NCBI GenBank assembly: GCA_903952805.1
Contig: CAJBHN010001145.1
Coordinates: forward strand, 1-8,197
Reading direction: 5' to 3'
DNA length: 8,197 bases
Origin: an uncultured Myxococcales bacterium
GTDB taxonomy: Bacteria > Myxococcota > UBA727 > VGSZ01
Shown here: positions 5,627 to 8,197 of the stretch, piece by piece
Numbering within the stretch: position 1 is the stretch's first letter
Layout: each line of letters starts with the position of its first letter
Translations under genes and position numbers: made by a program
The notes under the pieces: generated by a model
Database searches by the model: none
What the model was told of the DNA's origin: nothing
The model's input: the letters and a program-made list of their open reading frames with translations, nothing else

Positions 5627-7705
5627 CTAGCCGGACTGCTTGAAGACGAACGGATAGTTGACGATGACGATGCCGCCTCCCTTGGGCTTGGGGAACACCC
5701 AGGTCTTGATGCGCGACGCGAGGCAGTTTTCGACGTTGGGGTTCTTCATCTGGGTCTCGGCGGGGGTCGCTTGCATGACCTTGCCTTCGCCGTTGATGAC
5801 CCATTTCATGACGATCTTGCCGTACAGACCGGGCGTCTTGGTGAGTTCAGACTCGTAGCAATAGCGAATCTGACCCGCGTGCTCGCGCACGATGCGACGG
5901 ATGATCTCCGGGTCGAGGGAACCCAAGATGACCGGCGTACCCGTCGTCATGCTGATGTCGCGGTCACCTTTCTTGCCCAGGCCACCTTCGCCGCTGCCGT
6001 AGCCGGTCTCGCCGCTGCCACGCCCGCGGGTCCCGATCTTGCCAGTGCCGAGGGTGCCGACGCCGACGCCGCCGCCGCCGGGGCCGCCCCCGCGGAGACC
6101 GAGGCCACCGCTGCCATATCCGGCCGCCACCTTGGCGCCATCGATGCCGCCGAGAGCGGCTTCCAAGGCGCCGCCCTTGGCATCACCACCAAAAAGAGCA
6201 GCCATTCCTGCGCTGCCCTTGTCGCCAAAGAGGGCGTTCATCTTGCTGGCGACGACTTGTTCGTCGGTGGGCTTTTCCTTGGCCTTGGTGGCCATCTTGC
6301 CCTTGTCCTTCTTTGGGTCGGCTTTCTTATCACCCGCCTGACCGGCTTCCTTGGCTGCCGCCTGCTTCTTCTCCTTGGGACCATTGAGCTTGTTGAGAAA
6401 CGCGTTGTCCTTGGGGGGAGGCTTCAGGATCATGGTCTGGAAGCGCGTCGGGTTCGTCAGCAGGTCGTCGTCAAGGTTGTCCATACCGACGGGGTAAAAG
6501 ACCGTCGTGGCGATCATTGCCGACATGGCAAAAAACGTGACCAGGGCAGCATTGGCCCACAGCGCGTCGAAGAAAGGAATCACCGGGACGACACGAGATT
6601 TGGAGACCGCTCGGACTTCCAGTGTGTGATAGCCGATGACAATCGACACTGCCGTGTCGTCGGTGAGTGCGACCGCCATGCAATCGCCGTCTGGGACGGC
6701 TCCGGCTTGCGACAACGGAACAGACTGCCCGCCGCGGCTGATAGTGCCCGACATGCCGTCCTTGAATCGCACCTTCCAGCCCTGACCTTGCTGCGACGTC
6801 ACGAGGTTGAAGGACCCGCCGTCAACAGGGACAAACAGGTTGTCGCCTGTATCCTTGCCAATGGAGAATGCCGGCGTGGCTTTGATGCGTTTGACGTCGG
6901 TGACCGTGCCGCCCCAGCGCAGGGTCACTTCGATAAAGCGGTTGTCTGGTGTGATCGAGTCTTCAGCGATGGGCGGCAGCGAAGGCAGCAGCGAAGCTAC
7001 CGGCATCGGCGGAGCGACTCGCTTCGGAGGTGACGACACCGTTGCTTTCGCTTCAACGGGCTTGGTTGGGTGAGCCGCCGCATTCACGGCGGCCGTCGTC
7101 GTCGTCGTCGATGCACTCGCGGCAGCATTCGACGGCAACGCACTCGACGAGACCGCGGGTTGAGGCCCAAGCGACTCCAAGGCGACGTCGATGGCGCCGA
7201 CGTTGAAGACTTCGGTGGTCGGCGCGGGTACCGATGACTGGAGTTCGGCGCGCAATGCGGCCACGTCGGTTTCGCCCGACTGAAAGATCCCCACGTTGGG
7301 AGCCGCCGGCGCTGGCGAGTCGACGCCAGACAGGTCGCGCGCCGTTTCGGTGACCGGGGATGCCGGGCTGACGGGCGCGCCACCGGCGAGGGCTGCGAGC
7401 TCCGCTTCGTCGAGAATCACCATCAGCCGCGAGTCACCCAAACCGATTTCGTCGCCATGCTTGAGGCGCATGCGGCTGATTTTCTCACCATTGACCCGCG
7501 TGCCCTCGACCGAGCCCATGTCGATGATGGCCGCTTCCTTGTTGTCGGCGACTTCGATCACCGCGTGGATCCTTGACACCTTTGGGTCTTCAAGGCGCAG
7601 GTGCGCAGAGGCAAGCCGCCCAATCTTGATGATGTCCCGCTCAAACACTTGCGTGTCGAGGAGCTCTGCGCCCCTGTGTATTCGGATGCCAATTGGCCGT
7701 GCCAT
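5627..7705 (-). CDS. FHA domain / AgmX-PglI C-terminal (TonB-like) membrane protein, GltG-like
   Basis: Predicted inner-membrane protein of 692 residues that may couple a cytoplasmic phosphothreonine signal to a periplasmic arm. Residues about 24-97 are an FHA domain with GR (29-30), SRIHA (44-48) and GTRVNG (68-73). An Ala/Ser/Pro/Thr linker (100-250) precedes a second beta-rich domain (255-368). One transmembrane helix spans about 384-404. A Lys-rich stretch (431-480) and a Gly-rich stretch (about 526-580) lead to the AgmX/PglI domain (596-690) with IRYCYESEL, GLYGKIVMKWVI, a second Cys (661) and FPKPKGGG. This order matches GltG (PglI) of the Myxococcus gliding complex, but related proteins outside motility share it. 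ATG 7705 is chosen for GAGGGAG 6 nt upstream and because FHA begins soon after; the frame is open to 7825 without supporting sequence. A terminator follows and a small exported-protein gene precedes it by 123 bp. Confidence 0.9.
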   Translation of the reverse strand: MARPIGIRIHRGAELLDTQVFERDIIKIGRLASAHLRLEDPKVSRIHAVIEVADNKEAAIIDMGSVEGTRVNGEKISRMRLKHGDEIGLGDSRLMVILDEAELAALAGGAPVSPASPVTETARDLSGVDSPAPAAPNVGIFQSGETDVAALRAELQSSVPAPTTEVFNVGAIDVALESLGPQPAVSSSALPSNAAASASTTTTTAAVNAAAHPTKPVEAKATVSSPPKRVAPPMPVASLLPSLPPIAEDSITPDNRFIEVTLRWGGTVTDVKRIKATPAFSIGKDTGDNLFVPVDGGSFNLVTSQQGQGWKVRFKDGMSGTISRGGQSVPLSQAGAVPDGDCMAVALTDDTAVSIVIGYHTLEVRAVSKSRVVPVIPFFDALWANAALVTFFAMSAMIATTVFYPVGMDNLDDDLLTNPTRFQTMILKPPPKDNAFLNKLNGPKEKKQAAAKEAGQAGDKKADPKKDKGKMATKAKEKPTDEQVVASKMNALFGDKGSAGMAALFGGDAKGGALEAALGGIDGAKVAAGYGSGGLGLRGGGPGGGGVGVGTLGTGKIGTRGRGSGETGYGSGEGGLGKKGDRDISMTTGTPVILGSLDPEIIRRIVREHAGQIRYCYESELTKTPGLYGKIVMKWVINGEGKVMQATPAETQMKNPNVENCLASRIKTWVFPKPKGGGIVIVNYPFVFKQSG
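7095..7109. repeat. Trinucleotide repeat (GTC)5 in the FHA-protein linker
   Basis: Five GTC triplets on the plus strand encode a run of five Thr in the disordered linker (about residues 200-204) of the minus-strand protein. Gain or loss of a unit would keep the frame and only change linker length. Confidence 0.6.
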
Positions 7706-7711
7706 TCGGTA

Positions 7712-7718
7712 CTCCCTC
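7712..7718 (-). promoter_or_regulatory. Ribosome-binding site for the FHA/TonB-like gene
   Basis: GAGGGAG on the minus strand lies 6 nt before ATG 7705. It is the strongest such site near this gene and sets the start well inside the open frame. Confidence 0.7.
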
Positions 7719-7828
7719 GTTCCTTCGACTGACCCCTGGGCTGCCCGAAGGGTTCCCAACATTCGTTCGGGGCGTTCAAGACGGTTCAGCACCCTGTGTG
7801 GAAACCGCCATCCGTGAAGCTGCAACGG

Positions 7829-8089
7829 CTACAGGTCAGCGACCGACGCCAACACCTCGCGACGGAAATCCGTCCGTATGCGGATCAGGCTCTTGTGGCG
7901 GACCTTCTTGCGGCCCTCCACGTATGCGCCGTCCGGCACCTTGAGGTCGCCTTCAATGGTGTCGTCCTCGAAGTTGATCACCGTCTTGCGTTGGTAGGAG
8001 ACGCCACCTTCAGAGTTTGAGCCCTCGTCTTGGGCTGCGGCCGATGCCGCGAGCGACAGGGCAAGGAGGACCACATGAACTCGTCGCAT
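7829..8089 (-). CDS. Small exported protein, tentatively CglF-like
   Basis: An 86-residue protein with a clear Sec signal peptide: MRR, hydrophobic core VHVVLLALSLAASA, and a probable AxA-type cleavage near AAAQ-DEG (about 19-20). There is no lipobox Cys, so the mature protein of about 66 residues is probably periplasmic or outer-membrane associated. It is acidic at first, then has FEDDTIEGDLKVPDG (40-54), YVEGRKKVRH and SLIRIRTDFRREVL. From memory this core resembles small myxobacterial proteins annotated as adventurous gliding protein CglF; I could not test that. Being directly upstream of a GltG-like gene on the same strand agrees with it. ATG 8089 is chosen because GAGGTG precedes it by 4 nt and the signal peptide starts there; extending the frame to 8182 would bury the signal peptide. 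It probably shares a transcript with the FHA gene across 123 bp that hold only short weak dyads. Confidence 0.72.
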   Translation of the reverse strand: MRRVHVVLLALSLAASAAAQDEGSNSEGGVSYQRKTVINFEDDTIEGDLKVPDGAYVEGRKKVRHKSLIRIRTDFRREVLASVADL

Positions 8090-8093
8090 ATCG

Positions 8094-8099
8094 CACCTC
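8094..8099 (-). promoter_or_regulatory. Ribosome-binding site for the small exported protein
   Basis: GAGGTG on the minus strand lies 4 nt before ATG 8089, a close but usable spacing. It supports the start that exposes the signal peptide. Confidence 0.6.
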
Positions 8100-8116
8100 A
8101 CAACTGCACAAGGGTA

Positions 8117-8160
8117 CCACTTTTGGCTCACTACCGCTTGACCGTGGCCCAGAAAAGTGG
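8117..8160. repeat. Interrupted inverted repeat upstream of the small exported protein gene
   Basis: CCACTTTT (8117-8124) and AAAAGTGG (8153-8160) are perfect 8-bp arms. Inside them GGC and CAC (8125-8131, with one extra base) can pair with GTGGCC (8144-8149), giving an interrupted stem with a loop of about 12 nt. It ends 28 bp before the start codon, so it may lie in the 5' leader or be an operator. No T-tract follows on either strand, so it is not a standard terminator. Confidence 0.5.
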
Positions 8161-8193
8161 GGCTGGTATCGACGCTTGACATCAGGACAAGCG
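8135..8193. promoter_or_regulatory. Three CGCTTG half-sites (possible operator)
   Basis: CGCTTG occurs at 8135-8140 and 8173-8178, the matching stretch extending to CGCTTGAC in both, and inverted as CAAGCG at 8188-8193. The last two form a dyad with a 9-bp spacer. The first lies in the loop of the neighbouring inverted repeat. Their position just upstream of the small exported protein gene suggests a regulator-binding region; this is inferred, and no clear promoter boxes were identified. Confidence 0.4.
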
Positions 8194-8197
8194 CTCA

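Noticed and set aside
5528..7033. A 501-codon plus-strand open frame opposite the FHA/TonB-like gene, and 4649-5509 plus opposite the hypothetical gene
   Set aside because: The translations lack domain motifs. The opposite strand of the first encodes FHA, a membrane span and the AgmX/PglI domain, so it is a shadow; the second is likewise rejected as composition-driven, with lower certainty because its sense gene is unrecognised.
7737..7758. Short hairpin (TGGG/CCCA with inner CCC/GGG) between the small exported protein gene and the FHA gene
   Set aside because: The stems are only 4 and 3 bp with an internal loop and no T-tract. This is common in G+C-rich DNA and not a supported terminator.
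7706..7825. N-terminal extension of the FHA gene to 7825
   Set aside because: A strong ribosome-binding site precedes ATG 7705 and the extra 40 residues are unlike any FHA-protein N-terminus.
8102..8117. Sigma-54-like promoter (TGGTACCCTTGTGC on the minus strand)
   Set aside because: The GG and GC elements are 9 bp apart instead of 10 and the -12 element lacks TTGC, so it does not meet the consensus.
8090..8182. N-terminal extension of the small exported protein to 8182
   Set aside because: It would put 31 residues ahead of a clear signal peptide and would cover the palindromic leader region.

Overview
The window is strongly G+C-rich with G/C-ending codons. It carries a protein architecture typical of Myxococcota (former deltaproteobacteria): FHA domain, one membrane span, Gly-rich linker and an AgmX/PglI (TonB-like) C-terminal domain. 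A myxobacterium or close relative is the best guess. No rRNA, tRNA, CRISPR array, integrase or transposase was seen, so this looks like ordinary chromosomal backbone.

Layout. Positions 2-4032 hold three plus-strand genes packed almost end to end: the C-terminal part of one DUF4139 (MuiA-family) protein cut by the window edge, a complete DUF4140/DUF4139 paralogue, and an ACAD10/11-like acyl-CoA dehydrogenase. Gaps are 5 and 6 bp, and each downstream gene has a ribosome-binding site overlapping or touching the preceding stop codon, so this is very probably one operon whose promoter lies upstream of the window. The dehydrogenase converges on a minus-strand gene of unknown function (4034-5383) with one base between the two stop codons.

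Positions 5384-5626 are a non-coding spacer. It contains a 13-bp perfect-stem hairpin with a U-tract that terminates minus-strand transcription from the next gene, then a cluster of TTGAT/ATCAA half-sites and an 11-bp direct repeat that could control the unknown gene. Upstream on the minus strand are a 692-residue FHA/TonB-like membrane protein resembling GltG (PglI) of the Myxococcus gliding/trafficking machine (5627-7705) and a small exported protein resembling CglF (7829-8089). They probably form one transcription unit that starts in the palindrome-rich region 8100-8197.

Working together. The two minus-strand envelope proteins fit a trans-envelope energy-coupling or motility-type complex: a cytoplasmic FHA sensor, an inner-membrane span, a periplasmic TonB-like arm and a small periplasmic or outer-membrane partner. 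No motor genes (AglRQS type) are visible here. The MuiA-like pair and the acyl-CoA dehydrogenase are co-transcribed by position, but I see no shared pathway. I did not find a convincing new multi-gene system. The best leads are the GltG-like/CglF-like pair with its operator-like region, the tandem DUF4139 pair, and the unknown gene with a faint ADP-ribosyltransferase-like pattern.
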